From assembly GCF_001571225.1 (NCBI RefSeq), contig NZ_BCTJ01000017.1, forward strand, positions 40,088-104,087: 64,000 bases of DNA. Direction: 5' to 3'. This DNA comes from Hydrogenophaga palleronii NBRC 102513 (lineage in GTDB: Bacteria; Pseudomonadota; Gammaproteobacteria; Burkholderiales; Burkholderiaceae_C). Within the stretch, counting starts at the first letter, position 1; every line of letters starts with the position of its first letter. Below the pieces are notes generated by a model. It did not search any database, was not told the origin of the DNA, and was given only the letters and a program-made list of their open reading frames with translations. Of the stretch, positions 44,693 through 53,361 are shown piece after piece. The position numbers and the translations under genes were made by a program.

Positions 44693-45850
44693 ATGGACCG
44701 CCGCGTTTTCATCCGTGTCCTGGGCGGTGGCGCGATCGCCGCCGCCAGCGCCACCACCCTGAGCGGCTGCAGCAGCGCGTTGCCGCCCGAGGCCATTGCC
44801 GCCTGGCAAGGCCCGGGCGAGCAGGCCGATGTGCGCCGCTGGCTGCTGGGGCATGCGCTGCTGGCACCGCATTCGCACAACCTGCAGTCCTGGCTGGTGG
44901 ACCTGGGCGTTGCCGACGAGATCACCTTGTTCGTTGACCGCAGCCGCCTGTTGCCCGAGACCGATCCGTTCGCGCGGCAGATCCTGATGAGCCAGGGCAC
45001 CTTCATCGAACTGCTCGACCTGGCCGCGCGGCAGAAGGGCCTGCGCGCGCAGGTGGAGTTGTTCCCGCAGGGCGCGTTCGGGCCCAACGCGGTCGATGCC
45101 CGGCCGACCGCACGCATCCGTCTGGCGCCAGACGCCTCGGTGCAACCCGATCCCCTGTTCGCACAGATCCTGCGCCGCCGCACGAACCGCGAGGCTTACG
45201 AAGCGCGTGAACCCGACGCCGCGGCGCTGCAGGCGATCACCGCCAGCGTGTCGCCGTACCCGGTGCGCATCGGCTTCGTGGGTGCCGCGTTGCCCGAGGC
45301 GATGGCGCAGCACCGCCGCATTGCCAAGGAGGCCTGGCGCATCGAGCTGGTGACGCCGCGCACGGTGGAGGAATCGCTGCGGGTGCTGCGCGTCGGGCCG
45401 AAGGAGATCACGCTGCACCGCGATGGCCTTTCGATCAACGACCCGATGGTGCGCGCGCTCGCCGCCGTGGGCCTGTTCAGCCGCACGCAGGCGCCCGGCC
45501 CCGACAGCATGGCCACCACCTCGCAGATCCGCGACTTCAACCACAAGATCGACAGCACCCCCGCTTTCTTCTGGCTGGTGAGCGAAGGCAATGACCGCGT
45601 CACCCAGGTCAACGCGGGCCGCGCCTATGTGCGTGCCCAGCTCGCGGCCACCGCCGCGGGCCTGTCGATGCAGCCGCTGTCACAGGCGCTGCAGGAGTAC
45701 CCCGAGCAGGCCGTGCCCTACGCCGAGATCCACCAGCTGCTGGCGGCGCCCGCGCCGCGCTTCACGGTGCAGATGTGGGCGCGGCTGGGTTATGCGCCGG
45801 CCATCGAGCCTGCGCCACGGCGCGGGCTCGATGCGCTCATGTCGGGCTGA
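44693..45850 (+). CDS. Exported nitroreductase-like (Acg-type) FMN protein with lipobox
   Basis: A 385-residue protein whose N-terminus combines an Arg pair ('MDRRVFIRVLGGG') with a lipobox 'LSGC' (Cys26), so it may be a Tat-exported lipoprotein. The rest resembles the duplicated nitroreductase fold of Acg-type proteins: 'HALLAPHSHNLQSWLV', 'RRRTNREAYEAREP', and C-terminal 'AGLSMQPLSQALQEYPE' with 'VQMWARLGYA'. FMN binding is inferred from family features. The start has a consensus AAGGAG six to seven bases upstream. It overlaps the convergent AlkC gene by 14 bp. Confidence 0.83.
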   Translation: MDRRVFIRVLGGGAIAAASATTLSGCSSALPPEAIAAWQGPGEQADVRRWLLGHALLAPHSHNLQSWLVDLGVADEITLFVDRSRLLPETDPFARQILMSQGTFIELLDLAARQKGLRAQVELFPQGAFGPNAVDARPTARIRLAPDASVQPDPLFAQILRRRTNREAYEAREPDAAALQAITASVSPYPVRIGFVGAALPEAMAQHRRIAKEAWRIELVTPRTVEESLRVLRVGPKEITLHRDGLSINDPMVRALAAVGLFSRTQAPGPDSMATTSQIRDFNHKIDSTPAFFWLVSEGNDRVTQVNAGRAYVRAQLAATAAGLSMQPLSQALQEYPEQAVPYAEIHQLLAAPAPRFTVQMWARLGYAPAIEPAPRRGLDALMSG

Positions 45851-46991
45851 GCTCGAACGCCGCCTCGGCCACCACCACGCCATTGACCCGCAGGTCTACC
45901 ACGTGGGTGCCCGGGTACAGGGTGCGCGTGGTCACCGGCTTGAGGCTGTGGCGTTTGTCCAGCGTGCGGGTTTCGCCCGCCGCCAGCGTGAGCTTCCAGC
46001 CTTTGAACACCTTGGGCGAGGCGCTGCCGTTGGCGCGCACGTGGTGCACCGCGTAGTCCACCACCAGCAGCTGCGGCTTTCGCGCGCGGGATTGCAGCAC
46101 CGCCTGCAGGCCGATCTCGCCCCCCACGGCCGCGCGTTTGGCCGACAGCGACAACGAGGCATCACCCTGCAGCCCGTTGGCCAGGCCCCAGGCTGCCAGC
46201 GTGGGCGCGTGGCCGGCCTTGATGAGGCCGCGGCTGGAGTGGCGCAACAGCGCGTCGCGCGAGGCAGGGGCGTCGATGCGGTGGTCTCGTACCCAGCCGG
46301 CCACCAGGTCGGGGTGGTCCTTGGCGATGTCGTTGAGGTGGTTGGCCACGCTGCGGCGCACGTAGCTGCTCGGGTCGTCCTGCAGCGCGCGCAGCAGCGG
46401 CAGCGTGGGCGAGGGGTCGAGCACCAGCGCCTGCAGCCGCAGGCCCCAGGGCAGGCGCGGGCGGCTGCCTTCGCTCACCAGCCGGCGCACGTGCGTGCTG
46501 GGGTCGTTCACCCACTGGCCGAGCGTGTCAAACGCGAGCGCGGGGTGGCGCTGGATCAGGGAACGGATCGCAAACTCGGCGGTGAAGCGCTGCGTCACCG
46601 CGTGCAGGCAGGCCAGGCCGCGTTGCGCGGCGGCCTCGCTGGCCACCCCGCGCCGCGCCACGAATTCGCCCACGGCCCACAGGGCCCAGCCGGCGATGCC
46701 GCTCTCGGCCTGTGCCTCGCCGAGCTTGAGCGGTTCGCCCTGGGCGTCGAGTGCCAGCGGCGGCGCCAGGCTGGCTTCGAGCGCATCGCAGGCGGCGTTG
46801 AAGTCGTCCGGCAGCGTGGCCTCCAGCGCATCGGCCAGCTGCATCGCACGCGCCTTGAACTCCAGCGCCTCCAGGCCGGTGGCGGCCTGCGCCTCGAAGC
46901 GTTTGTGGTCGAAGCGCGGCCAGGCGCGCCGCAGGTGCCGGCTGGCGGTGGCGACGGTGTCGCGGTTGATCAGGTTTTTGAAGGGCTCCAC
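45837..46991 (-). CDS. DNA alkylation repair glycosylase, AlkC type with C-terminal Ig-like domain
   Basis: A 384-residue HEAT-like-repeat DNA glycosylase that removes 3-methyladenine-type lesions without base flipping. Helical repeats run from about residue 60 to 290, with 'RRLVSEGSRPRLPWG' and the AlkC-typical 'YVRRSVANHLNDIAKDHPDLV'. The last 85 residues ('YAVHHVRANGSASPKVFKGWKL', 'YPGTHVVDLRVNGVVVAEAAF') are beta-rich and fit the Ig-like domain found in one AlkC class. The GTG start at 46989-46991 lies four bases after the cinA-type stop, so the two are coupled. Confidence 0.85.
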   Translation of the reverse strand: MEPFKNLINRDTVATASRHLRRAWPRFDHKRFEAQAATGLEALEFKARAMQLADALEATLPDDFNAACDALEASLAPPLALDAQGEPLKLGEAQAESGIAGWALWAVGEFVARRGVASEAAAQRGLACLHAVTQRFTAEFAIRSLIQRHPALAFDTLGQWVNDPSTHVRRLVSEGSRPRLPWGLRLQALVLDPSPTLPLLRALQDDPSSYVRRSVANHLNDIAKDHPDLVAGWVRDHRIDAPASRDALLRHSSRGLIKAGHAPTLAAWGLANGLQGDASLSLSAKRAAVGGEIGLQAVLQSRARKPQLLVVDYAVHHVRANGSASPKVFKGWKLTLAAGETRTLDKRHSLKPVTTRTLYPGTHVVDLRVNGVVVAEAAFELSPT

Positions 46992-46995
46992 GGAT

Positions 46996-47487
46996 TCAGG
47001 TGTTTGGCAGGCGTTGAAGGAGTCCGGCCAGCGCGTGTTGCACGGTGGCCTGGCGCACGGCGCTGCGGTCGCCGTCGAAGCGCCGGTGTTCGCTGAACAC
47101 GCCGGCGGGTGTGGCCCAGCCGAACCAGACCGTGCCCACCGGTTTCTCTGCGCTGCCACCGGTGGGGCCGGCGACACCGGTCACGGCCACGCTGCACTGC
47201 GCGTGGGCATGGGCCACCGCACCGGCCGCCATGGCACGCGCCACCGGCTCGCTCACCGCGCCGTGTTGTTCGATCAGCGCCTCGGGCACACCGAGCAGCT
47301 CGTGCTTGGCGGCGTTGGAGTAGCTCACGAAGCCGCGCTCGAACCACTCGCTGGAGCCCGAAACCTCGGTGCAGGCGCCGGCGATCAGGCCGCCGGTGCA
47401 GCTCTCGGCGGTGGCCATCATCAGGCCGCGTGCCTTGAGTTCGCGTGCGAGTTGTTCAACCAGGGCGGAAGTGGACATGTTGTTCAT
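46996..47487 (-). CDS. pncC: CinA C-terminal-domain nicotinamide-nucleotide amidohydrolase (PncC)
   Basis: A 163-residue stand-alone CinA C-terminal domain, which deamidates nicotinamide mononucleotide to recycle NAD. The family motif 'MMATAESCTGGLIAGACTEVSGSS' near residues 25-48 and 'VAVTGVAGPTGGSAEKPVGTVWFG' are clear. ATG 47485-47487 was chosen because AAGGTG lies five to six bases upstream; ATGs at 47478 and 47514 are alternatives. It follows pgpA on the same strand (63-base gap) and precedes the AlkC-type gene. Confidence 0.93.
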   Translation of the reverse strand: MNNMSTSALVEQLARELKARGLMMATAESCTGGLIAGACTEVSGSSEWFERGFVSYSNAAKHELLGVPEALIEQHGAVSEPVARAMAAGAVAHAHAQCSVAVTGVAGPTGGSAEKPVGTVWFGWATPAGVFSEHRRFDGDRSAVRQATVQHALAGLLQRLPNT

Positions 47488-47550
47488 GGTGTCACCTTGA
47501 CGGAATGTGCCCATCTCGCATCAGGCGCGGCTTTTCCCGGGGCTGGGGCT

Positions 47551-48075
47551 TCAAGCCACCCTCCAGAGTGCGATCACGAGCAGGGTGCAGAAGGCTGCGG
47601 CGAAGTCGTCCAGCAGGATGCCGAAACCGCCCCGCGGGCCGAAGCCCTTGAAGGTCTGGTCGGCCCAGGCCATGGGGCCGATCTTGACCATGTCGAACAG
47701 GCGGAAGATCAGGAAGGCGGCGAGCTGGCCCCAGAAGCCGCTGGGCGAGATCAGCCACAGCACCAGCCAGAAGGCGACCACCTCGTCCCACACGATGTGG
47801 CCCGAGTCGGCAACGCGCATGTGGCGCGCGGTGACGGTGCAGGCCCACCAGCCGGCCAGGGTGGCGACCACGATCACCAGCCCCCAGCTGGCGGCGGAGA
47901 GAAAACGGTCCAGCACCAGGAAGGCCACCCAGGCCCAGAGCGTGCCCGCCGTGCCCGGTGCGAAGCGGCTCAGGCCGGCACCGGCGCCGAGGGCGATGAA
48001 GTGGGCCGGATGGGCCAGCAAAAAGCGCCAGGTCGGGCGGAGCAGGGGCGCGTCTGGTGCGGTGGTGTCGGGCAT
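47551..48075 (-). CDS. pgpA: Phosphatidylglycerophosphatase A
   Basis: An inner-membrane enzyme that dephosphorylates phosphatidylglycerol phosphate to phosphatidylglycerol, 174 aa. It has the N-terminal 'RFAPGTAGTLWAWVAFLVLD', the acidic 'DSGHIVWDEVVAFW', 'FRLFDMVKIGPMAW' and 'GGFGILLDDFAAAFC' blocks, which together carry the Asp/Glu metal ligands of PgpA. About four membrane segments are predicted. The ATG at 48073-48075 fits the domain start. It usually sits directly after thiL; here a reverse-strand gene lies between. Confidence 0.94.
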   Translation of the reverse strand: MPDTTAPDAPLLRPTWRFLLAHPAHFIALGAGAGLSRFAPGTAGTLWAWVAFLVLDRFLSAASWGLVIVVATLAGWWACTVTARHMRVADSGHIVWDEVVAFWLVLWLISPSGFWGQLAAFLIFRLFDMVKIGPMAWADQTFKGFGPRGGFGILLDDFAAAFCTLLVIALWRVA

Positions 48076-48174
48076 GCGCCGATTATCGGGGGGCCGTGCT
48101 TGTGGCCGCGCGGGCGCGGCGCGATACTGCGCGCTGGCCGGGCCCGTCACGGGCCGCCCGGCAGAAGGGCATGC

Positions 48175-49752
48175 ATGGCAGCCATGGACACCGGTGCGAT
48201 CCTCGCGGCGCTGATGCTGGGCGTGTTGCTCACAGCTGCGGCATCGTGGGTGGTGGCCGGGCTGTACCGGCGCCGCATGCTGGCCTTGATGCGGCGCGCG
48301 CCGGCGCCCGACGGCAGCGCGCTGCCCGAGCCATCCGCCCACCCACACCCGCCGCCCATGGCCGTGCGCCCGCCCACAGCGCCGGACGCCGAGGGCAACC
48401 GCCGCGCCGCGTGGCGCCACCTGGTGGTGATGGGCGTGCTGAGCGCGCTCATCGGCCTCACGCAGTCGGTGCTGGCCCTGCTGTTCGTCTACGGCGAAGA
48501 CCTGCTCAGCCCGGGCCTTGCGCTCACCCTGGGCGCGGTCTACGCCTGGCCGATGGCGCTGGCCTGGGGGCTGTTGTGGCGCTGGCCGTGGTGGCGCACG
48601 CTGGGCGCGGTCCTGCTTTACCTGCTGGCCATGCTGGTGCTGGTCACCTGGCGATCGATCCAGCCGCAGCCGCTGTCGGCCTCGCTGAACTGGCTTGGTG
48701 GGCTGGTGGTGCTGCCCGTTGCCGTCACGCTGCTGATCGGGGCCAGCGGCCGCATCCGCGCGGTCGCGCCCTACCTGCTGCCCATCGGCCTGCTGATGGC
48801 GGGTGCTTCGGTGGGCGTGCTGGCCTTGCTGGCCGGTAGCGCGGTACAACCGCCGGCCTGGGCGCTGGCGTTGGTGGGTGTGCTGGACGTCTGGCCCACC
48901 CTGCTGCTGCTCACGCTGGCGCCCTGGCTGCTGCTGGCCTGGCCGGCCTGGGCGCTGGCGCGCTGGCTGGCGGCGGCCTACCGCGACAAATGTTTCTCCG
49001 ACCTCTGGTACCTGCTCGCCGCCTACTGGATGGTGGTGCTGGTGGCCAATGCCCTGCCGGCGGTGCAGGGTTCTGGGCTGATCGGGCTGACGCTGCTGCT
49101 GCCCTGGTTGTGGCTGCCGCTGGCGGGGTGGGCGCTGCGCGGCTGGCTGGCACCGCGCGCCGCGCCGCCCACGCTGCTGGTGCTGCGCGTGTTCCAGGAG
49201 GGTGTGGGCGTGCAGGCGCTGTTCGACCGCGTGGTCGAGCGCTGGCGCCTGACCGGCAACACGGTGCTGATCGCCGGCACCGACCTGCTCAGCCGCACGC
49301 TCGACCCGGACGACCTGTTCACCTTTCTCAATGGCCGCCTGGCGCAACGCTTCATCGCCAGCGAGGCGCAGGTGGCCGAGCGGCTGCACGAGTTCGATCT
49401 CGCGCCCGACCCCGATGGCCGCTACCGCGTCAACGAGTGTTATTGCTTCGACCACACCTGGCAGGCGGCGCTGGCCGCGCTGGTGACGCAGGCCGACGTG
49501 GTGTTGATGGACCTGCGTGGTTTCCAGGACCGCAACAGCGGCTGCCGCCACGAACTCGCCGTGCTGGCCGGCGCGCCGAAGCTGCGGCGCGTGGTGCTGG
49601 TGGCCGATGGCCGCACCGACCGTGCGGCGGCCCGGGCCGAGATGGTCGGCGCGCCGGTCGGGCGCTTCGTGTGGGTGGATGCACTGCGGCTGGACACGCG
49701 CCGCGTGCGCGCCATCAGCGCGGCCCTGCTGGGCGCCGATCAGGCGAAGTGA
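48175..49752 (+). CDS. Polytopic membrane protein with C-terminal TIR-like cytoplasmic domain, function unknown
   Basis: A 525-residue protein that I cannot assign to a named family. Residues about 5-330 contain a single helix, a Pro-rich loop and eight or more membrane segments rich in Leu/Trp. Residues about 332-525 are soluble and look Rossmann-like: 'TLLVLRVFQEGVGVQALFDRVV', 'NTVLIAGTDLLSRTLDPDDLFTF', 'ADVVLMDLRGFQDRNSGCRHEL' and 'LRRVVLVADGRTD'. The 'SGCRHEL' stretch (S455-L461, E460) resembles the Ser/Cys...Glu strand end of TIR domains. ATG 48175 follows an AGAAGG. It overlaps thiL (opposite strand) by 13 bp. Confidence 0.8.
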   Translation: MAAMDTGAILAALMLGVLLTAAASWVVAGLYRRRMLALMRRAPAPDGSALPEPSAHPHPPPMAVRPPTAPDAEGNRRAAWRHLVVMGVLSALIGLTQSVLALLFVYGEDLLSPGLALTLGAVYAWPMALAWGLLWRWPWWRTLGAVLLYLLAMLVLVTWRSIQPQPLSASLNWLGGLVVLPVAVTLLIGASGRIRAVAPYLLPIGLLMAGASVGVLALLAGSAVQPPAWALALVGVLDVWPTLLLLTLAPWLLLAWPAWALARWLAAAYRDKCFSDLWYLLAAYWMVVLVANALPAVQGSGLIGLTLLLPWLWLPLAGWALRGWLAPRAAPPTLLVLRVFQEGVGVQALFDRVVERWRLTGNTVLIAGTDLLSRTLDPDDLFTFLNGRLAQRFIASEAQVAERLHEFDLAPDPDGRYRVNECYCFDHTWQAALAALVTQADVVLMDLRGFQDRNSGCRHELAVLAGAPKLRRVVLVADGRTDRAAARAEMVGAPVGRFVWVDALRLDTRRVRAISAALLGADQAK

Positions 49753-50735
49753 TCGAAGCTGCGCGCGTCGATGGCGCGTGCGCCGCCATCGGCGTCTAGC
49801 CAGCGCAGGCCGGTGGCCGCCGTGATGCGCCCGATGCGCGTGACCGGCGTGGCGCTGGCCTCGGCGGCTGCGGCAATCGCCGCGCGTGCGGCCGGCGCGG
49901 CGCTGAACAGCAGCTCGTAGTCGTCGCCGCCGGCCAGCAGGCATTCGAGCCGCTGTGCTTCGGGTACGGCCTGCAGCAGCGGCGCCAGCGGCAGCGCCGG
50001 CAGGTTCACCTCGGCACCGACGCCGCTGGCCTGCAGGATGTGGCCGAGGTCGCCCACCAGGCCGTCGCTGAGGTCGATGGCGGCGTGCACCCCGTGCGGG
50101 CCCACCAGCCCGGCCAGCGCCAGGCCGAGCGCATTGCGCGGTGTCGGGCGTTCCAGCCGTGCACGCGCTTCGGGGTCCACCGTGCCTGCACCGGCGGCCA
50201 GCGCCCATTCGACACCACGCAACTGCTCCAGCGCCAGCCGCGCTTCGCCGGTGCGCCCGCTCACATACAGGTCGTCGCCGGCCTGCGCGGCGTCGCGCCG
50301 CAGCGCGTGGCCGGGCAGCAGTTCACCGAACACGGTGACGCAGAGGTTGAGCGGGCCGCGTGTGGTGTCGCCGCCCACCAGCGGGCAGGCGTGGCCGTCG
50401 GCGAGCGCGAGCAGGCCCGCTGCGAAGGCCGCGATCCAGGCCTCGTCGGCGCTGGGCAGGGCGAGCGCGAGCGTGAAGCCCAGCGGGCGTGCGCCCATGG
50501 CGGCGAGGTCGCTGAGGTTGACCGCCAGCGCCTTGTGGCCGAGGGCGGCGGGGTCTACATCGGGGAAGAAGTGCCGGCCTTCGACCAGCATGTCGCTGGA
50601 GATCGCGAGCTGGTGGCCGGGGCTGGGCTGCAGCAGCGCGCAGTCGTCGCCGATGCCCAGCACCACCGCGCCGGACGCCGTGCCGCTGGCGGCGCCGCGC
50701 TGGAAGTGGCGCCGGATCAGCTCGAACTCACCCAT
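49740..50735 (-). CDS. thiL: Thiamine-monophosphate kinase
   Basis: Phosphorylates thiamine monophosphate to the active cofactor thiamine pyrophosphate, 331 aa. The AIR-synthase-like fold is shown by 'MGEFELIRRHF', 'VVLGIGDDCALL' (Mg-ATP binding), 'DMLVEGRHFFPDVDPAALGHKALAVNLSDLAAMGA' in pieces, 'GGDTTRGPL' and 'AIDLSDGLVGDLGHI'. Its start overlaps the stop of the upstream SpecificRecomb gene by eight bases, indicating translational coupling. pgpA, its usual neighbour, lies beyond the inserted reverse-strand gene. Confidence 0.95.
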   Translation of the reverse strand: MGEFELIRRHFQRGAASGTASGAVVLGIGDDCALLQPSPGHQLAISSDMLVEGRHFFPDVDPAALGHKALAVNLSDLAAMGARPLGFTLALALPSADEAWIAAFAAGLLALADGHACPLVGGDTTRGPLNLCVTVFGELLPGHALRRDAAQAGDDLYVSGRTGEARLALEQLRGVEWALAAGAGTVDPEARARLERPTPRNALGLALAGLVGPHGVHAAIDLSDGLVGDLGHILQASGVGAEVNLPALPLAPLLQAVPEAQRLECLLAGGDDYELLFSAAPAARAAIAAAAEASATPVTRIGRITAATGLRWLDADGGARAIDARSFDHFA

Positions 50736-52812
50736 TCGGCGGCAGGCTGTCGGGTGCGCCGGTGGCCGTGCTGGCCGGTGCGGGGTGGGCGGTGGCGTCG
50801 TCGTCCGCGTGGCGGGCGTTGCGCGGCGGGATCAGGAAGCTCAGCGGTGCGGCGCGGATGCGGCGCTGGATCGCACCGCGGATCAGGCGGCGGTTCACCT
50901 CGCTGATGTTCTGCGCCTGCAGCGCCAGGCGGAAGGCGAGGTAAAAGCTCACGCCCAGGTTGATCGGGCCGATCACCAGCACGCCGGCCACGGCCCACCA
51001 GAACTCGGGCTCCTTGAACACGTCCCAGCCCAGTGCCATGGCGGCGGCGCTCACCTGGCCGGCCGACAGCGTCACGTGGCGCACGTCCAGGCCGATGCCG
51101 AAGAAGGTCATGAAGGCCGGCACCAGGCCGAGCATGAAGCCGAGCGAGATGTTGGCCGCCAGGCCCGAGATGTTGCGGCGCATGAAGTCGGCCCAGCGCG
51201 CGGCGCGCTCGCGCCCGAGCACGCCGGTGAAGCGCGGGTTGTGCTTCATGGCCGAGTCGAGGTTGTGGAACACGTACCAGTTCTCGACCCAGCCGGCGAT
51301 GATGCTGGAGGCGAACAGCAGCACGCCGGTGAAGGCGGCGAACAGCACCAGCGGGCCGATCAGGCTGACGTCCTTCAGCACCTGGTGCGCCTTGTGTTCG
51401 CTCACCATGGCGTCGCCGGTGGCCAGCATCATGCCCAGGCTGATCAGCATGACGACCGGGATCACCACGCCGATGTTGCCGACGATGGAGGCGATCTGCG
51501 AGCGGAACAGGTTGGCCACTTCATCAACGAAGCGGCGCACCGCCCCCGGCGCCTTGATGTCGCGCAGCTTGGCCACCATGGCCGGCGCCGTCACCGCCGG
51601 CTGCTTGGTGGCCAGCGTGAGGTGCAGCAGCATGATGACCACGAACGAGGTGGCGTAGTTGATGCCGTTGGCGAAGCCGCCCCAGAAGGCGCTGAGCCCC
51701 AGGCCGACCATCAGGAACTTGATCCAGACCGTGAAGCCGACGATGGCACCACCGCCGGCGGCCTTGCGCACCATGCCGCGGTACTCGGCGGCGTTGCGGG
51801 TGATGTAGTGTTCGCCGCTCTCGGCGCTGCGCTCGGCCACCTTGGCGGCGGTGAGGTGCGAGCTGCTGGCGATCAGCGAGCGCACGCTGCGGTTGTCCAG
51901 CCCGACCTGGGCCAGATCGGCCAGCAGGGCGGCGGTGGCGCGCTCGGGCTGCTCGGACTGCAGGCAGTCCAGCAGCTCCTTCACGCGCACGATGCGCTCG
52001 CGCAGCTGGCGCAGGCGGAACACGATGCCGACCGACACGCCGTACTCTTCCAGGTGCGAGTACACGGTGTAGGCGGCGTGGCGGCAGGCGTCGAGCTGCA
52101 GGCGCAGCGCTTCGGCCGCGGCGATGGCCTCTGGGCTGCGGCCACCGTACTGGTTGACCGCCTGGCGCAGCGCTTCAAAGTCGGCCGGCAGCTCGTGGAA
52201 CGGCCGCTGGGCCTGGGCCTCGGGCGACATGCGGCTGCGGATCTCGGAGGCGAAGCCGGTGGCGCTGATCTGACTCACGCAGAAGATCAGCGCGTCCATC
52301 AGCGCGGCCTGCCAGAAGCCGGCCGGTGAGTCGGCGCCGGCGTCGGCCGCCGCTTCGCCGTCCTGCGGTTCGGGCGTGGCGATCAGCAAGCTGCGCAGGC
52401 GCTTGAGCGTCTCGCTGTCCAGCGCCTTGAGCCAGCGCACGTCGAAGCGTGCCGACAGCAGCAGGTCGAACAGCTCGGCCATGTCGGTGGTTTCGGGCGT
52501 GCCCGGCAGCACCTTCTTGCGCAGCCGGTTGCCGAACTCGCTCAGGAACGCGGTGCGGGGTGCGAAGCCGTGGTCGGCCAGCAGCGGGGTGAGGTCGACC
52601 GTGGTGATGAAACGCCCCCACCAGCGGCGCCAGCGCGCCTGCGACTCGGGGTTGTTCTGCACCTCGTCCAGGAACAGGCGCACGCGCGAGATGCTGGCCT
52701 GCACGTCGGCCTCGTCGCCGCGCACCCAGCGCAGGGCGCCGATCAGCCACAGGTGGCGCAAGGCCAGGGGTGCGTCCGGGTCCAGGGTGGCAAGGGGGGT
52801 GCTGGTGGGCAT
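50728..52812 (-). CDS. 'Site-specific recombinase' (SpecificRecomb, PF10136) family membrane protein
   Basis: A 694-residue protein matching a family historically labelled site-specific recombinase (Gcr). The first half is soluble and helical ('LWLIGALRWVRGDEADVQASISRVRLFLDEVQ' in pieces, 'FRLRQLRERIVRVKELLDCLQSE'). The second half has about six to eight membrane segments ('WIKFLMVGLGLSAFWGGFANGINYATSFVVIMLLHLTLATKQPA' in part). No serine- or tyrosine-recombinase active site is visible, so recombinase activity is doubtful and a membrane role is more likely. It is coupled to thiL. Confidence 0.88.
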   Translation of the reverse strand: MPTSTPLATLDPDAPLALRHLWLIGALRWVRGDEADVQASISRVRLFLDEVQNNPESQARWRRWWGRFITTVDLTPLLADHGFAPRTAFLSEFGNRLRKKVLPGTPETTDMAELFDLLLSARFDVRWLKALDSETLKRLRSLLIATPEPQDGEAAADAGADSPAGFWQAALMDALIFCVSQISATGFASEIRSRMSPEAQAQRPFHELPADFEALRQAVNQYGGRSPEAIAAAEALRLQLDACRHAAYTVYSHLEEYGVSVGIVFRLRQLRERIVRVKELLDCLQSEQPERATAALLADLAQVGLDNRSVRSLIASSSHLTAAKVAERSAESGEHYITRNAAEYRGMVRKAAGGGAIVGFTVWIKFLMVGLGLSAFWGGFANGINYATSFVVIMLLHLTLATKQPAVTAPAMVAKLRDIKAPGAVRRFVDEVANLFRSQIASIVGNIGVVIPVVMLISLGMMLATGDAMVSEHKAHQVLKDVSLIGPLVLFAAFTGVLLFASSIIAGWVENWYVFHNLDSAMKHNPRFTGVLGRERAARWADFMRRNISGLAANISLGFMLGLVPAFMTFFGIGLDVRHVTLSAGQVSAAAMALGWDVFKEPEFWWAVAGVLVIGPINLGVSFYLAFRLALQAQNISEVNRRLIRGAIQRRIRAAPLSFLIPPRNARHADDDATAHPAPASTATGAPDSLPPNG

Positions 52813-52862
52813 GCAGTGGGGTGTGGGGTGGAGGGTTTTGTGGGGCGCCGCGGGCGCCGCCC

Positions 52863-53258
52863 TCAGTGCAGCACGCGCGCGGGGGCGTCGCCGGCGCCGG
52901 TGGCGCGCAGTGCGAATTCGGTCACCGGGGCTTCAAAACGTTCCCCGTCTTCGGCGACGCAGAAAAAACTGCCGCGCATGCTGCCGGTGGGGGTGGCCAG
53001 CCGGGTGCCGCTGGTGTACTGGAAGGATTCGCCCGGGCGCAGCAACGGCTGGTGGCCGACCACGCCCAGGCCCTTGACCTGCTCCGTGTTGCCGTGCGCG
53101 TCGTCGATGATCCAGTGCCGTGCGATCAGCTGCGCCGCCACCTCACCGCCGTTGGTGATGGTGATGGTGTAGGCGAAGGCGTACTGGTCTTCGTCGGGCG
53201 AGGACTGTTCGCTCAGGTACTGGGGTTCCACCTCGCAGGTGAACAGGTATTTCGGCAT
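52863..53258 (-). CDS. apaG: ApaG protein
   Basis: A 131-residue protein with a fibronectin-III-like beta fold. Its features are '[31 protein letters not shown]', '[26 protein letters not shown]' and '[17 protein letters not shown]', all standard ApaG blocks. ApaG is linked to diadenosine tetraphosphate and Co2+/Mg2+ phenotypes in enterobacteria; the molecular function is still unclear. An ATG nine bases earlier (53267) is an equal alternative start. It is divergent from rpe, an arrangement common in Burkholderiales. Confidence 0.93.
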   Translation of the reverse strand: MPKYLFTCEVEPQYLSEQSSPDEDQYAFAYTITITNGGEVAAQLIARHWIIDDAHGNTEQVKGLGVVGHQPLLRPGESFQYTSGTRLATPTGSMRGSFFCVAEDGERFEAPVTEFALRATGAGDAPARVLH

Positions 53259-53361
53259 GAGCGGCATGTTACCGCGCCACCGCGCCGCGGCAGCGGCCCT
53301 GCGAGAATGGGGCCATTCGATTTGTGCCGCCCCGTTTCCTCCCCACACACCAGACCCACAC

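Noticed and set aside
46405..48174. Upstream extension of the 48175 membrane-protein frame by almost 600 codons
   Set aside because: It runs antisense through the AlkC-type, pncC and pgpA genes. The membrane protein has a ribosome-binding sequence and a normal start at 48175.
47551..50208. Minus-strand frame of 885 codons that contains pgpA at its end
   Set aside because: Only the last 174 codons from the ATG at 48075 match PgpA; the rest is antisense to the membrane protein gene and to thiL in another frame.
50038..52329. Open frame of about 760 codons on the plus strand
   Set aside because: Antisense shadow of thiL and the SpecificRecomb-family gene.
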